Shown: one piece after another, positions 33,826 through 42,837 of the stretch
How the letters are laid out: each line of letters begins with the position of its first letter
Position numbering within the stretch: the stretch's first letter is position 1
From: Winogradskyella sp046545555
GTDB lineage: Bacteria; Bacteroidota; Bacteroidia; Flavobacteriales; Flavobacteriaceae
NCBI RefSeq assembly: GCF_046545555.1
Contig: NZ_JBHZTH010000004.1
Coordinates: 124,001-188,000 of the forward strand
Length of the DNA stretch: 64,000 nt
Direction: 5' to 3'
The notes under the pieces: model-generated
Told to the model about the DNA's origin: nothing
Databases searched by the model: none
The model's input: only the letters and a program-made list of their open reading frames with translations
Translations under genes and position numbers: made by a program

Positions 33826-33962
33826 CCATATTAATGTAAATACTGATAATGCATATTTCTTCCTTAATGGATTAAAAGCATAAAAATCCGACGAAATACA
33901 TATTTTACTAGGTTATCCCACTTTTTATACTTAATATTGTCTTTTAAATTCTAACGGAACAC

Positions 33963-34427
33963 GTGAAAACCATAGAGTATACATACAACATTAAGGATAT
34001 TGATTGCATTGCAGCTAAAGTTTTGTCCAATTTTATGTTTAAAACTGTAATATTAAATGGGTCAATGGGCTCTGGCAAAACTACTTTTGTAAAGGCTTTA
34101 ATTAAGGCTATGGGTAGTAAGGATATTGTTACCAGCCCAACCTTCTCTATTGTTAATCAATACAAAATACCCAACGATAAAGTTTTTCATTTCGATTTTT
34201 ATAGAATAGAATCTATAGAAGAAGCTTATAATTTTGGTGTTGAAGACTATCTTTACAGTGACCATTGGTTATTTATAGAATGGCCAGATCGTATTCAAAG
34301 TATAATACCAAAAAACAGTCAAGCAATTACCATAACTGACTTAGACGATAATACAAGATCCCTCAAATTAACTATAGAAACAGAAAATTTAACCAAAAAT
34401 ATTGCTATGACAGAAACGAAATTTTAA
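33963..34427 (+). CDS. tsaE: TsaE: tRNA threonylcarbamoyladenosine biosynthesis ATPase
   Basis: 154 residues starting at GTG 33963. The Walker A motif is GSMGSGKTT at residues 33-41. Next come the conserved TSPTFSIVNQYKI, FHFDFYRIES (Walker B-like) and WLFIEWPDRIQSIIP, all typical of TsaE. It is the ATPase partner of TsaB and TsaD in making the t6A modification on tRNAs decoding ANN codons. It lies 137 bases downstream of porX on the same strand. The stop is followed by a gap of 157 bases, and a separate promoter (34523-34554) drives the next pair. Confidence 0.93.
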   Translation: MKTIEYTYNIKDIDCIAAKVLSNFMFKTVILNGSMGSGKTTFVKALIKAMGSKDIVTSPTFSIVNQYKIPNDKVFHFDFYRIESIEEAYNFGVEDYLYSDHWLFIEWPDRIQSIIPKNSQAITITDLDDNTRSLKLTIETENLTKNIAMTETKF

Positions 34428-34522
34428 ACAAAATTTCACTCACATTTCACAAAAATAGATTTGTAATTACGGAAAAACCGTAATTTAAAACGCAAAATAT
34501 ATCGGATTTTAACAAAAATTAA

Positions 34523-34554
34523 TTTCTACGACTTGGGTATCAACCATAATTTTG
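34523..34554 (+). promoter_or_regulatory. Bacteroidota-type promoter
   Basis: TTTC at 34523-34526 and TAATTTTG at 34547-34554 are 20 bases apart, a full match at the -7 element and 3 of 4 at -33. The predicted transcript starts about 25 bases before the ATG at 34585. This supports the small ORF as the first translated frame of the unit. Confidence 0.65.
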
Positions 34555-34584
34555 TAGTAATTAATTAATTAAATCCCTTATATT

Positions 34585-34728
34585 ATGAAAACTAAAAAAT
34601 TAGTACTAGCGATTGCGATTTTTGGAGGAATGTTATTTACTGCTGAAGCAACTAACATTATTGACCTTGATGGACAATCAACAACACAAATCGAAAAAAA
34701 ACTTAGAAAACTCATTCCAAACGGATAA
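34585..34728 (+). CDS. Short secreted-like peptide (47 aa)
   Basis: An ATG at 34585 opens 47 codons ending TAA at 34728. The first 23 residues (MKTKKLVLAIAIFGGMLFTA and three more) form a clear signal peptide. The remaining 24 are charged (QIEKKLRKLIPNG). The last 59 bases overlap, in another frame, the start of the following membrane-protein gene. The upstream promoter and an ATG about 25 bases after it make translation likely. It may be a real small exported peptide or a leader that couples translation to the next gene. I do not recognise a family. Confidence 0.55.
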   Translation: MKTKKLVLAIAIFGGMLFTAEATNIIDLDGQSTTQIEKKLRKLIPNG

Positions 34729-35224
34729 AAGAAGTCTAAGTAGGAGTGCTATTGTTGGTAGCATTTTAGCCACTATTATAGTATCTACTCCTCTACTTTA
34801 TTCATTACACGAAAGTGTCCCGGCCACAAAGGTATGGGACACTTTTTTATTTACATATACAAGTGGAGCTTGGGAAGAAGCTCAATATGCCATGTGGGTA
34901 TATACAAGTAAATTTATACCATTTCTTTTATTAATCATTTGGTTTTTCACATGCCGTCATTGGTGGTATCATGCCATTTTAGTACCGATTGTTATGTTTG
35001 CCTTTCAAGCCGTGAATAGCTGGAATGCAGAAGCTGGACAGCTTGACGAAGGAACTTTTGTTGTATTACTCCCGATTTTAGTCGTAGTTGTACCCTCAAT
35101 ATATCTTATTAGGGCCAAAATGTTCAACAAAATTAATGATGCTAACAAAAGTTTAGAAGAACTCGAAGAAGAGTTTATGATAAAGCCAAAAACAGTTTGG
35201 GGTAAGGTAAAGCAGTATTTTTAA
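34670..35224 (+). CDS. Four-helix membrane protein, function unknown
   Basis: About 184 residues from the ATG at 34670 (MDNQQHKSKKNL). The soluble Lys-rich N-terminus is followed by helices at about 25-45, 82-100, 105-122 and 132-152. A Glu-rich C-terminal tail (KSLEELEEEFMIKPK) ends it. A cluster of aromatic and histidine residues (FTCRHWWYHAIL) is conserved-looking. The open frame extends back to a TTG at 34613, but the ATG at 34670 gives a sensible N-terminus. Its start lies inside the preceding 47-aa frame, so coupling is likely. Alanine dehydrogenase follows after 116 bases. Function is unknown. Confidence 0.7.
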   Translation: MDNQQHKSKKNLENSFQTDKRSLSRSAIVGSILATIIVSTPLLYSLHESVPATKVWDTFLFTYTSGAWEEAQYAMWVYTSKFIPFLLLIIWFFTCRHWWYHAILVPIVMFAFQAVNSWNAEAGQLDEGTFVVLLPILVVVVPSIYLIRAKMFNKINDANKSLEELEEEFMIKPKTVWGKVKQYF

Positions 35225-35340
35225 CCATCAATTTTATAAAGTAATAGGGTATTAGTAACTTAAATATGAGATATTTTTTTTCGTCACTTAATGTAAGTGT
35301 TTTTACTATCTTGCAGCTACTATACTAATTATAATGATTA

Positions 35341-36540
35341 ATGAGTACACCTTTATCACCCTTCACTAAAGCCCAACTTCTTCCCCAAGAAGAAACTCTA
35401 GAAATTCTTAAACAAAAAGGAGACCTTTTTATTGGAATTCCAAAAGAGACTCATTTTCAAGAAAAACGTGTGTGTTTAACGCCAGATGCTGTTTCGGCAT
35501 TAACTGCAAACGGACATCGTGTTTTATTAGAGTCCGGAGCCGGAAAAGGCGCGAATTTTAAAGACAAAGATTATAGCGAAGCTGGTGCAGAGGTAACTAA
35601 AGATACAGCAAAAGTTTACTCCTGCCCTATTATACTTAAGGTAGAACCGCCTTCTTTAGATGAAATCTCACTCATTAATCCACAAACCATTTTAATATCT
35701 GCTTTACAGATAAAAACCCAAAGTAAATCATACTTTGAGGCATTAGCAAAAAAACGAATTACAGCATTAGCTTTTGAATATATAAAAGATGAAGATGGTG
35801 CATATCCTGCAGTGCGTTCACTAAGTGAAATCGCAGGAACCGCTTCTATTTTAATTGCTTCAGAATTATTATCTAATGTAAATGGTGGAAATGGATTGAT
35901 GATGGGTAATATCAATGGCGTACCACCGACAGAAGTCATTATTTTAGGTGCTGGAACCGTTGGTGAGTTTGCAGCAAGATCAGCAATTGGTCTCGGAGCA
36001 AATGTAAAAGTATTTGATAGTTCAATCACAAAACTTAGACGTATTCAAAATAATTTAGGACGTACAATATATACGTCAACAATGCAACCCAAAAACCTTC
36101 TAAAAGCATTAAAGCGCTGCGATGTAGCAATCGGAGCAGTAAGAGGCACAAATCGTTCTCCCATAGTAGTGACAGAAACAATGGTTGAGCATATGAAACG
36201 TGGTTCGGTAATCATTGATGTTAGTATAGATATGGGTGGATGCTTCGAAACCAGTGAAGTCACTACACACGATCATCCTACTTTTGAGCATAATGGTGTA
36301 ATACATTATGGTGTGCCTAATATTCCGGCGCGCTATTCTAGAACAGCATCCGTTTCAATTAGTAATATTTTCACACCTTATCTATTAGAAATTGGAGAAT
36401 ATGGTGGTTTAGAAAATGCCTTACGTTTTGATCGAGGATTAAAGAACGGACTTTACTTATACCATGGTATTCTTACAAACAAGTCTGTAGCAGAATGGTT
36501 TGGTTTAGATTATAATGATGCTAATCTCTTAATATTTTAA
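35341..36540 (+). CDS. ald: Alanine dehydrogenase
   Basis: 399 residues. The substrate-binding part has GIPKETHFQEKRVCLTP, LLESGAGKGANF and ILKVEPPS (Lys near residue 100). The NAD-binding Rossmann core contains VIILGAGTVGEFAARSAIGLGA near residue 198. DVSIDMGGCFETS and YGVPNIPARYSRTAS are further conserved segments. It interconverts L-alanine and pyruvate with NAD and ammonia; a transhydrogenase alpha subunit has a similar fold, but the length and the lack of a membrane domain favour alanine dehydrogenase. The N-terminal 25 residues are an extension typical of Bacteroidota forms. The DUF4258 gene follows 6 bases later. Confidence 0.88.
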   Translation: MSTPLSPFTKAQLLPQEETLEILKQKGDLFIGIPKETHFQEKRVCLTPDAVSALTANGHRVLLESGAGKGANFKDKDYSEAGAEVTKDTAKVYSCPIILKVEPPSLDEISLINPQTILISALQIKTQSKSYFEALAKKRITALAFEYIKDEDGAYPAVRSLSEIAGTASILIASELLSNVNGGNGLMMGNINGVPPTEVIILGAGTVGEFAARSAIGLGANVKVFDSSITKLRRIQNNLGRTIYTSTMQPKNLLKALKRCDVAIGAVRGTNRSPIVVTETMVEHMKRGSVIIDVSIDMGGCFETSEVTTHDHPTFEHNGVIHYGVPNIPARYSRTASVSISNIFTPYLLEIGEYGGLENALRFDRGLKNGLYLYHGILTNKSVAEWFGLDYNDANLLIF

Positions 36541-36546
36541 TTTTTA

Positions 36547-36924
36547 ATGAAATTCACTCAACGTTTAGGCTATTATCTTAGCGGTTTTGCAATAGGACTA
36601 GTTATACTGATGTTTTTTTTAAATGGAAAGGATGCATCTTGCGATTATGGCCCTAATGCGAGAACCAAAAAAAATATAGGTTCTAAACCAATAAAATATT
36701 CAGACAATGCATCAACCTTTATTTTTACTAATAAATTAGATTCTACCATAATAAAAAACTTAATAAAATTTGGAAACGTAGATTTCTCTGAAAGTTTAAC
36801 AGACTTAGATTCTTGTAATATATATCACATTGATAATAGTTACAAAGAACGTAATATAGCTCTGAAAATTCAAAATTGTGACTCTATAGCTTCACTGATA
36901 TCAATTGACTATGTTATGGATTAA
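36547..36924 (+). CDS. DUF4258 domain protein
   Basis: 125 residues with one N-terminal transmembrane helix (about 8-25, YYLSGFAIGLVILMFFL). An extracytoplasmic domain with two recognisable regions follows: CDYGPNARTKKNIGSKP and DSCNIYHIDNSYKERNIALK. I recognise it as a DUF4258-annotated protein that accompanies alanine dehydrogenase in Flavobacteriaceae. It lies 6 bases after ald, so the two are co-transcribed. Function is unknown. Confidence 0.75.
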   Translation: MKFTQRLGYYLSGFAIGLVILMFFLNGKDASCDYGPNARTKKNIGSKPIKYSDNASTFIFTNKLDSTIIKNLIKFGNVDFSESLTDLDSCNIYHIDNSYKERNIALKIQNCDSIASLISIDYVMD

Positions 36925-37006
36925 CTTATATAAATTAATCGATTTAAATTTTAGATCAGTCACTCTAAAATTTACATCTAAAGAACTATTTAAATAAAAA
37001 TATAAT

Positions 37007-38026
37007 ATGAAAGTATTAGTTACTGGAGCCGCTGGCTTCATAGGTTTTTTTACAGCCAAAGTACTATTAGAAAAAGGACATAAGGTTGTTGGTTTAGACA
37101 ACATAAATGATTATTACGATGTTAATTTAAAGTATTCGAGATTAGAAGAACTAGGAATTAATAGAAATGACGCCACCGTTTTTAATAAGACCTGTAAAAG
37201 TAATAATGAGAATTTTTCATTCGTAAGAATGAATCTTGAAGATAGAGAAGCACTACCTAAACTGTTTAAAGATGAAAAATTTGACATTGTATGTAACTTA
37301 GCTGCTCAAGCTGGTGTTAGATATAGTCTAGAAAACCCAGAGACCTATATAGATTCAAATTTAGTAGGCTTTCTTAATATTTTGGAATGCTGCCGACACA
37401 ATACTATAAAACATCTTGTTTACGCAAGTAGTTCAAGCGTTTATGGTCTAAACAAGAAAATACCTTTTGGCACTGAAGACAATGTAGATCACCCAATAAG
37501 TTTATACGCTGCAACTAAAAAAAGTAATGAATTAATGGCGCATACTTACAGTCATTTATTTAATATTCCAACAACAGGATTACGATTTTTTACAGTTTAC
37601 GGACCTTGGGGGCGACCAGATATGGCAATGTTTTTGTTTACAGATGCCATTGAAAATGATAGACCTATAAAAGTCTTTAATCATGGTAAAATGGAGCGCG
37701 ACTTTACCTATGTAGACGATATTGTAGAAGGTGTAGTAAGAATAATTGAAAAATCACCACAAAGTAGGATAGACAATAACGCTCTTTATAAAATCTATAA
37801 TATAGGAAACAACAACTCTGTTAAATTATTAGATTTTATTAAAGAGATTGAATTCAATTTAGATAAAACCGCAGATAAAAACATGTTGCCAATGCAGCCA
37901 GGTGATGTAGAAAGAACATGGGCTGATGTAGATGAATTAATAAAGGATTATGACTATCAACCAAATACGTCTATAAAAGAAGGTGTGAAATCTTTTATAG
38001 ATTGGTTTAAAGGATATTACAGTTAA
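37007..38026 (+). CDS. UDP-glucuronate 4-epimerase (CapI-like)
   Basis: 339 residues, an extended SDR. The nucleotide-binding motif is VTGAAGFIGFFTAK (about 5-18). The NINDYYDVNLKYSRL segment after the first beta strand is the mark of UDP-glucuronate/GlcNAc-uronate 4-epimerases of the CapI type. ASSSSVYG supplies the catalytic Ser, and Tyr with Lys are in LYAATKKSNE near residue 168. FFTVYGPWGRPDMAMF is the substrate-binding segment. The expected reaction is UDP-GlcA to UDP-GalA. The adjacent UDP-glucose dehydrogenase would supply the substrate. This gene opens the polysaccharide locus. Confidence 0.88.
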   Translation: MKVLVTGAAGFIGFFTAKVLLEKGHKVVGLDNINDYYDVNLKYSRLEELGINRNDATVFNKTCKSNNENFSFVRMNLEDREALPKLFKDEKFDIVCNLAAQAGVRYSLENPETYIDSNLVGFLNILECCRHNTIKHLVYASSSSVYGLNKKIPFGTEDNVDHPISLYAATKKSNELMAHTYSHLFNIPTTGLRFFTVYGPWGRPDMAMFLFTDAIENDRPIKVFNHGKMERDFTYVDDIVEGVVRIIEKSPQSRIDNNALYKIYNIGNNNSVKLLDFIKEIEFNLDKTADKNMLPMQPGDVERTWADVDELIKDYDYQPNTSIKEGVKSFIDWFKGYYS

Positions 38027-38112
38027 TAAAGACGAATGATTATAACGATAGTTTCTGCTCACATAAGAGAAATAATGGAGTTTATCGTAAAAACAAGTCG
38101 TTAGTATAAAAA

Positions 38113-38151
38113 TTTCGGGCAATTAGATTTTTTCATACAAATTTGCCCCGA
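38113..38151 (+). promoter_or_regulatory. Possible ugd promoter overlapping a hairpin
   Basis: TTTC at 38113-38116 and CAAATTTG at 38138-38145 are 21 bases apart, an imperfect match to the Bacteroidota consensus. The same stretch forms an inverted repeat (TCGGGCAA near 38115 with TTGCCCCGA ending near 38151, one bulged base). The overlap of hairpin and promoter is odd. Either signal may be coincidental. Confidence 0.35.
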
Positions 38152-38189
38152 TTATAATAAATGAACCCGAATCAAATAAACTTATAACC

Positions 38190-39569
38190 ATGAAAATTAC
38201 AAATATTTGTTGCATAGGCGCTGGATATGTTGGTGGACCAACAATGGCAGTTATAGCAAAGAAAAACCCACATATTAAAGTTACAATCGTAGATATCAAT
38301 GCAGAACGAATTGCTGCTTGGAATGACGAAGACGTTTCAAAATTACCAATATACGAACCAGGTTTAGCAGAAATCGTTAAAGAAACAAGAGGGAAAAATC
38401 TTTTCTTTTCTACAGAAATAGATAAAGCGATCAATGCCTCTGAAATGATTTTTATTTCAGTAAACACTCCGACTAAGACTTACGGAAAAGGTAAAGGAAT
38501 GGCCGCAGATTTAAAATATGTTGAGTTGTGTGCTAGGAATATCGCAGAGGTTGCAAAGTCGGATAAGATTGTTGTAGAAAAGTCTACACTTCCTGTTAGA
38601 ACGGCTCAAGCTATAAAAAGTATTTTAGACAATACAGGTAATGGTGTTAAATATAGCATTTTATCAAATCCAGAATTTTTAGCGGAAGGAACTGCAATAG
38701 AAGATTTATTAAATCCAGATCGTGTATTAATTGGTGGAGAATCTGAAGATGCAATAGAAAGCTTAGCCAATGTTTATGGTAGTTGGGTGTCGCAAGACAG
38801 AATATTAAGAACTAACGTTTGGTCTTCTGAATTATCTAAACTAACTGCAAATGCCTTTTTAGCACAAAGAATATCTTCTATAAATGCTATCTCAGAATTA
38901 TGCGAAAAAACTGAAGCTAATGTTGGTGAAGTAGCAAGAGCAATTGGTATGGATTCTAGAATTGGATCTAAATTTTTAAATGCATCTATTGGTTTTGGTG
39001 GTTCTTGTTTTCAAAAAGATATTCTTAACCTAGTCTATATTGCAAGAAGTTATGGACTAAATGAAGTTGCTGATTATTGGGAACAGGTTATTATTTTAAA
39101 CGATCACCAAAAAAGAAGATTTTCGGATAATCTAATTAGCACTTTATATAATACTGTATCAGGTAAAAAAATTGCGATGCTCGGATGGGCTTTTAAGAAA
39201 GATACTAACGATACGCGTGAGTCAGCTGCAATCTACGTTGCAGATCATTTACTAAGTGAACAAGCACATATTGCTGTTTACGATCCTAAAGTCTCTGAAG
39301 AAAGAACACAACTAGATCTTAACTATCTTAATACAAGATCAGAAGAAGAAAATAAAGACCTTGTTAAAACATATAGTGACCCTTATGAGGCTGCTAAAGA
39401 TGCACATGCAATAGCAATAATGACAGAATGGGATGAGTTTAAAGCTTTTGACTGGCAGAAAATTTACGATGGTATGAAAAAACCAGCTTTTATTTTTGAT
39501 GGTAGAAATATTTTAGATCAAAAAGAAATGGAAGCTATAGGTTTTGAATATTCTTCTATAGGGAAATAA
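38190..39569 (+). CDS. ugd: UDP-glucose 6-dehydrogenase (eukaryote-like UGDH)
   Basis: 459 residues. Rossmann motif CIGAGYVGGPTMAVIA (about 8-23), then VDINAERIAAWN and SVNTPTKTYG. The catalytic Cys273 lies in IGFGGSCFQKDILNLVYI, nearly identical to animal UGDH. The C-terminal domain has WAFKKDTNDTRESAAIYV. It oxidises UDP-glucose to UDP-glucuronate with two NAD. The closer likeness to animal UGDH than to short bacterial Ugd is a known feature of many Bacteroidota. It sits 163 bases after the epimerase, forming a UDP-GlcA to UDP-GalA supply pair for the polysaccharide. Confidence 0.94.
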   Translation: MKITNICCIGAGYVGGPTMAVIAKKNPHIKVTIVDINAERIAAWNDEDVSKLPIYEPGLAEIVKETRGKNLFFSTEIDKAINASEMIFISVNTPTKTYGKGKGMAADLKYVELCARNIAEVAKSDKIVVEKSTLPVRTAQAIKSILDNTGNGVKYSILSNPEFLAEGTAIEDLLNPDRVLIGGESEDAIESLANVYGSWVSQDRILRTNVWSSELSKLTANAFLAQRISSINAISELCEKTEANVGEVARAIGMDSRIGSKFLNASIGFGGSCFQKDILNLVYIARSYGLNEVADYWEQVIILNDHQKRRFSDNLISTLYNTVSGKKIAMLGWAFKKDTNDTRESAAIYVADHLLSEQAHIAVYDPKVSEERTQLDLNYLNTRSEEENKDLVKTYSDPYEAAKDAHAIAIMTEWDEFKAFDWQKIYDGMKKPAFIFDGRNILDQKEMEAIGFEYSSIGK

Positions 39570-39662
39570 ATAATCTAAGACACCTATTATAAGTGTTAAA
39601 TAATACTCATAATAGATGTCAACTATTAAGGTTACTAACCTGTAAACTATTATTTTCTTATT

Positions 39663-40685
39663 TTGAAAAGGGACTTAAACCACATGGATATTTTAAGGGC
39701 AGTTGGCATATTGCTAGTCGTCCTAAGGCACTCATTTTCCCCATATAGAGGAAGTTGGGGTGTTAGTCAATATTTTGAATACAATATCTATGCCGACTAT
39801 TTAGGAAGTTACATTTCTACATTTTCAATGCCATTATTTGTTTTTATATCTGGCTATATATATCACTTTCTGAGATCAAATTATGGTAAATATGGAAATT
39901 ATAAAACACTATTTTATAAAAAATCCAGGAGATTAATAGTACCTTATTTCATCCTTGCACCAATTTATATATACTTTTTCTTAGATTATAATAATTTTGG
40001 TTCTTATTTGGCTCATTTATGGACAGATAGTGGTCATTTATGGTTTTTATTAATGATGTTCATTATGTTTATGATATATTATAAATTTGAAGATTATCTT
40101 AATAAAAAAATAGTTTTTGGAATTGTTTTAGGTTCGTTTCTTTATATCATATCTGTATTATTTTTATATTATAATCTTCAACCAATTGGACGAGTATTCA
40201 GATATTTTATATTCTTTTTATTAGGAAATTACTTTAGTAAAAATTCATCGACTATTTTGAATTATTTAAAAGGTAAAGTTTTATATATATTCCTAGCTCA
40301 TTTAGCCATCTTTAGTTTGTATTTTTATTTCGCACAAACGCTCGATAATAAATACCTACTTATAACAAATAGACAAGCATTGTTAGTTATTAGTATTTTA
40401 GCTTTATGCTTTGTATATGGCTTTTTGAATATAGTTGTGGAGAAATATAAAAGTTCGGTTGAAAAAATAAAACCATTAACCAAATTAATAAACCATACTA
40501 GTTATTATATTTATCTAATACATCAACCTATCTTAAAGGTCTATTTTACATTTCTTATAATACAAGGCCTATCTCCTACCATAGGAATTATTATAGCATT
40601 CTTAGGGTCAATGCTTATTTCAATTTCGTTAGGTTACGTAATTATGAAATTTAAATGGGGAAGAGAACTTATAGGTTCAAAATAA
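39663..40685 (+). CDS. Acyltransferase-3 family membrane protein (OafA-like)
   Basis: 340 residues with about ten transmembrane helices. The N-terminal MDILRAVGILLVVLRHSFSP carries the conserved catalytic-region His of acyltransferase-3 proteins. GHLWFLLMMFIMFMIYYKF near residue 122 is the second conserved block, and INHTSYYIYLIHQPIL near 280 is the third. These enzymes move acyl groups, usually acetyl, onto sugars of exported polysaccharides. The frame opens at TTG 39663. The ATG at 39684 gives a protein seven residues shorter, starting right at the first helix, and is a real alternative. It begins the acyl-modification set in this locus. Confidence 0.82.
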   Translation: MKRDLNHMDILRAVGILLVVLRHSFSPYRGSWGVSQYFEYNIYADYLGSYISTFSMPLFVFISGYIYHFLRSNYGKYGNYKTLFYKKSRRLIVPYFILAPIYIYFFLDYNNFGSYLAHLWTDSGHLWFLLMMFIMFMIYYKFEDYLNKKIVFGIVLGSFLYIISVLFLYYNLQPIGRVFRYFIFFLLGNYFSKNSSTILNYLKGKVLYIFLAHLAIFSLYFYFAQTLDNKYLLITNRQALLVISILALCFVYGFLNIVVEKYKSSVEKIKPLTKLINHTSYYIYLIHQPILKVYFTFLIIQGLSPTIGIIIAFLGSMLISISLGYVIMKFKWGRELIGSK

Positions 40686-40752
40686 AGTAAAAGTATTAAA
40701 ATAAGGAGTATTAGCTTTAGCTTTATTTTTTATAGTTATTATAAAAAAATTT

Positions 40753-41856
40753 ATGACACATAAAAAACAGAAAATTGCTTTTGTCATTGGTGCACTAAAA
40801 TCTGGTGGTGCAGAGCGTGTTATCACTAATTTAAGTAATGAACTTGTTAAAAACTTCGATGTAACCATAATAACCTTTATAAGTTCAGAACCCTTTTATG
40901 CGCTTGATACTGATGTTAATGTGGTTTCCTGCTTAAATGCATTAAATAAACCGGCCTCGGTATTTGATTCAATAAAATTAAATTATTCTATCTATAAAAA
41001 AGTCAAATACATCACAAAGACAAACAAAATAGATCTATTAATTGGTTTTATTACGTCTGCAAATATTATTGCAACTTTAGCGGCTAAATCAAACAATATC
41101 CCTAGTATTATTAGTGAACGTAATGATCCTTTAAAGAACGATATACCGAAATTTTGGCTACTTTTAAGAAAATTTATTTATCCTAAAGCTGATTGCTTAG
41201 TGGCGCAAACAAATAAAGTTAAGGATATTTACAATAGTATGATAAAAACTAAGTCTATAACCGTTTTACCAAACCCAATAGCCTCAAAATTATCTAAACT
41301 AAGAATAGATTATCGTAATAGAGAAAAAATCATATTAACAGTAGGGACTTTAAATAACGATAAGCGACAGGAAAAAATAGTATTAGCCTTTCATAAATTG
41401 GAATTGACTGACTGGAAATTACTTTTAATAGGTGATGGACCAAATAAAGAAAAAATAAAAACTTTAATTCAAAATAATAATCTTTCAGATAAGGTAGAAA
41501 TTTTATCCCAGATAAAAGATGTCCATAATTATTATAACAAAGCCTCAATTTTCGCCTTTGCCTCAAAAGCAGAAGGCTTCCCAAATGTTTTATTAGAAGC
41601 TATGACTTTTGGACTACCATCGTTAAGTACAGATTGTAATTATGGGCCTTCTGAATTGATAAATGATGGTGAGAATGGATTTTTGGTACCAGTTGACAAT
41701 CAAGAGCAATTTGTTGAAAAATTAAAAATGCTTACGGAAGATGTAAATTTACGTAATTCATTTTCTAAAAAAGCATTGTTAACCACTGAGAAGTACATCG
41801 ATACGCATGTTACATCGCAATGGGAAGCTTTAATTTCTAAACACTTAACAAAATGA
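40753..41856 (+). CDS. Glycosyltransferase family 4
   Basis: 367 residues in two Rossmann-like domains. The N-terminal IGALKSGGAERVITNLSNEL is the typical GT4 acceptor loop. LTVGTLNNDKRQEKIVLAF and LLIGDGPNKEKI open the C-terminal donor domain. SKAEGFPNVLLEAMTFGLP near residue 275 is the Glu-containing donor motif. It probably adds one sugar to the lipid-linked repeat unit on the cytoplasmic face. Its 3' end overlaps the SGNH gene by 4 bases. The specific sugars cannot be read from the sequence. Confidence 0.9.
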   Translation: MTHKKQKIAFVIGALKSGGAERVITNLSNELVKNFDVTIITFISSEPFYALDTDVNVVSCLNALNKPASVFDSIKLNYSIYKKVKYITKTNKIDLLIGFITSANIIATLAAKSNNIPSIISERNDPLKNDIPKFWLLLRKFIYPKADCLVAQTNKVKDIYNSMIKTKSITVLPNPIASKLSKLRIDYRNREKIILTVGTLNNDKRQEKIVLAFHKLELTDWKLLLIGDGPNKEKIKTLIQNNNLSDKVEILSQIKDVHNYYNKASIFAFASKAEGFPNVLLEAMTFGLPSLSTDCNYGPSELINDGENGFLVPVDNQEQFVEKLKMLTEDVNLRNSFSKKALLTTEKYIDTHVTSQWEALISKHLTK

Positions 41857-42821
41857 AAAAGTTCTTAAGACAGGTCGCTTATGGGGCATTTTTCTTTGTA
41901 TTAATTAATTTAATTATACTGGTCATTTATGAGTATCCTGCTTACAAAGCTATCAAAAATAAAACCCATAAAAATTATTTAAAATGGGAAGACATACATA
42001 GTAATAAGAATACCTATGACATAATTATATTAGGGTCTAGTCGATCATATACTGCCTTTAATCCAAAAATAATTGATGAAGGCTTGCAGTTAAAGTCATA
42101 CAATATGGGTACATCTGCACAAGACATTGCAGAATCCTATTATGCTTTGAAAGAGGTTATAGATTATCAAAAACCAAAATTTGTAATTTTAGACTTGTTC
42201 TTGCCTTCTTCAGACGATAGTCACGATTTTTATCAGATATTTTCTAACGCTTCTTTCTTTAAATCCACAAAAAACAAATTCGATTTAGTAATTGACGGTT
42301 ATGGTAAAAACGGTATTTTAAATTATACTGTACCCCTAATGAAGTATAACAACTATATTAAAAAAGATCTAACTTTTGCATTATCTCAAAGTAAAAAGAA
42401 AAAAAATTTAAATAAGAGATGGATTAGAGGCTTTTTATATGACACAACAATTGTGAACAACGATGCAATAAATAGTTTTAAACCAATTTCAAACTTTGAT
42501 AATACTATATTCAATCAAAAACGTTTTAACTATTTTTTTGATAAAATTCACAAATTGGCAGAATCCAATAATATTAAATTAATATGCACTAGGACTCCAT
42601 ACCCACCCTCTCGTTTGAAACTGACTAATAATAATGATGAGAACAGTTACTTCAAAACATCGATGAGAGCTAAGGGTGTCTCTTATTATGATTTAAATTC
42701 TTACAAAAATCATATTTACACATATATTGATCAAGACTTTTCTGACTATCATCATTCTAATGTTCGAGGTGCAATAAAGGCCAGTAAACAACTTATTGAC
42801 ATTATAAAAGAAAAATACTAA
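41853..42821 (+). CDS. Membrane-anchored SGNH-like protein, partner of MBOAT (AlgJ/AlgX/DltD type)
   Basis: 322 residues. One N-terminal transmembrane helix (about 11-27) anchors a periplasmic domain. Block I of the SGNH fold is ILGSSRSYTAFN with the nucleophile Ser at about residue 62-63. The last block has SDYHHS, giving Asp298 and His301 at the C-terminus. The Ser-Asp-His set and the position directly before the MBOAT gene resemble AlgJ/AlgX and DltD, which complete O-acetyl or alanyl transfer to exported polymers. Overlap with the GT gene (4 bases) and a 16-base gap to the MBOAT gene support a joint transcript. The function is assigned by architecture, not by close similarity. Confidence 0.72.
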   Translation: MKKFLRQVAYGAFFFVLINLIILVIYEYPAYKAIKNKTHKNYLKWEDIHSNKNTYDIIILGSSRSYTAFNPKIIDEGLQLKSYNMGTSAQDIAESYYALKEVIDYQKPKFVILDLFLPSSDDSHDFYQIFSNASFFKSTKNKFDLVIDGYGKNGILNYTVPLMKYNNYIKKDLTFALSQSKKKKNLNKRWIRGFLYDTTIVNNDAINSFKPISNFDNTIFNQKRFNYFFDKIHKLAESNNIKLICTRTPYPPSRLKLTNNNDENSYFKTSMRAKGVSYYDLNSYKNHIYTYIDQDFSDYHHSNVRGAIKASKQLIDIIKEKY

Positions 42822-42837
42822 CTTAATTAAAATTCTT

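Noticed and set aside
36045..36306. Minus-strand frames (36045-36263, 36109-36306) inside alanine dehydrogenase
   Set aside because: They are antisense to a well-conserved enzyme and have no motifs.
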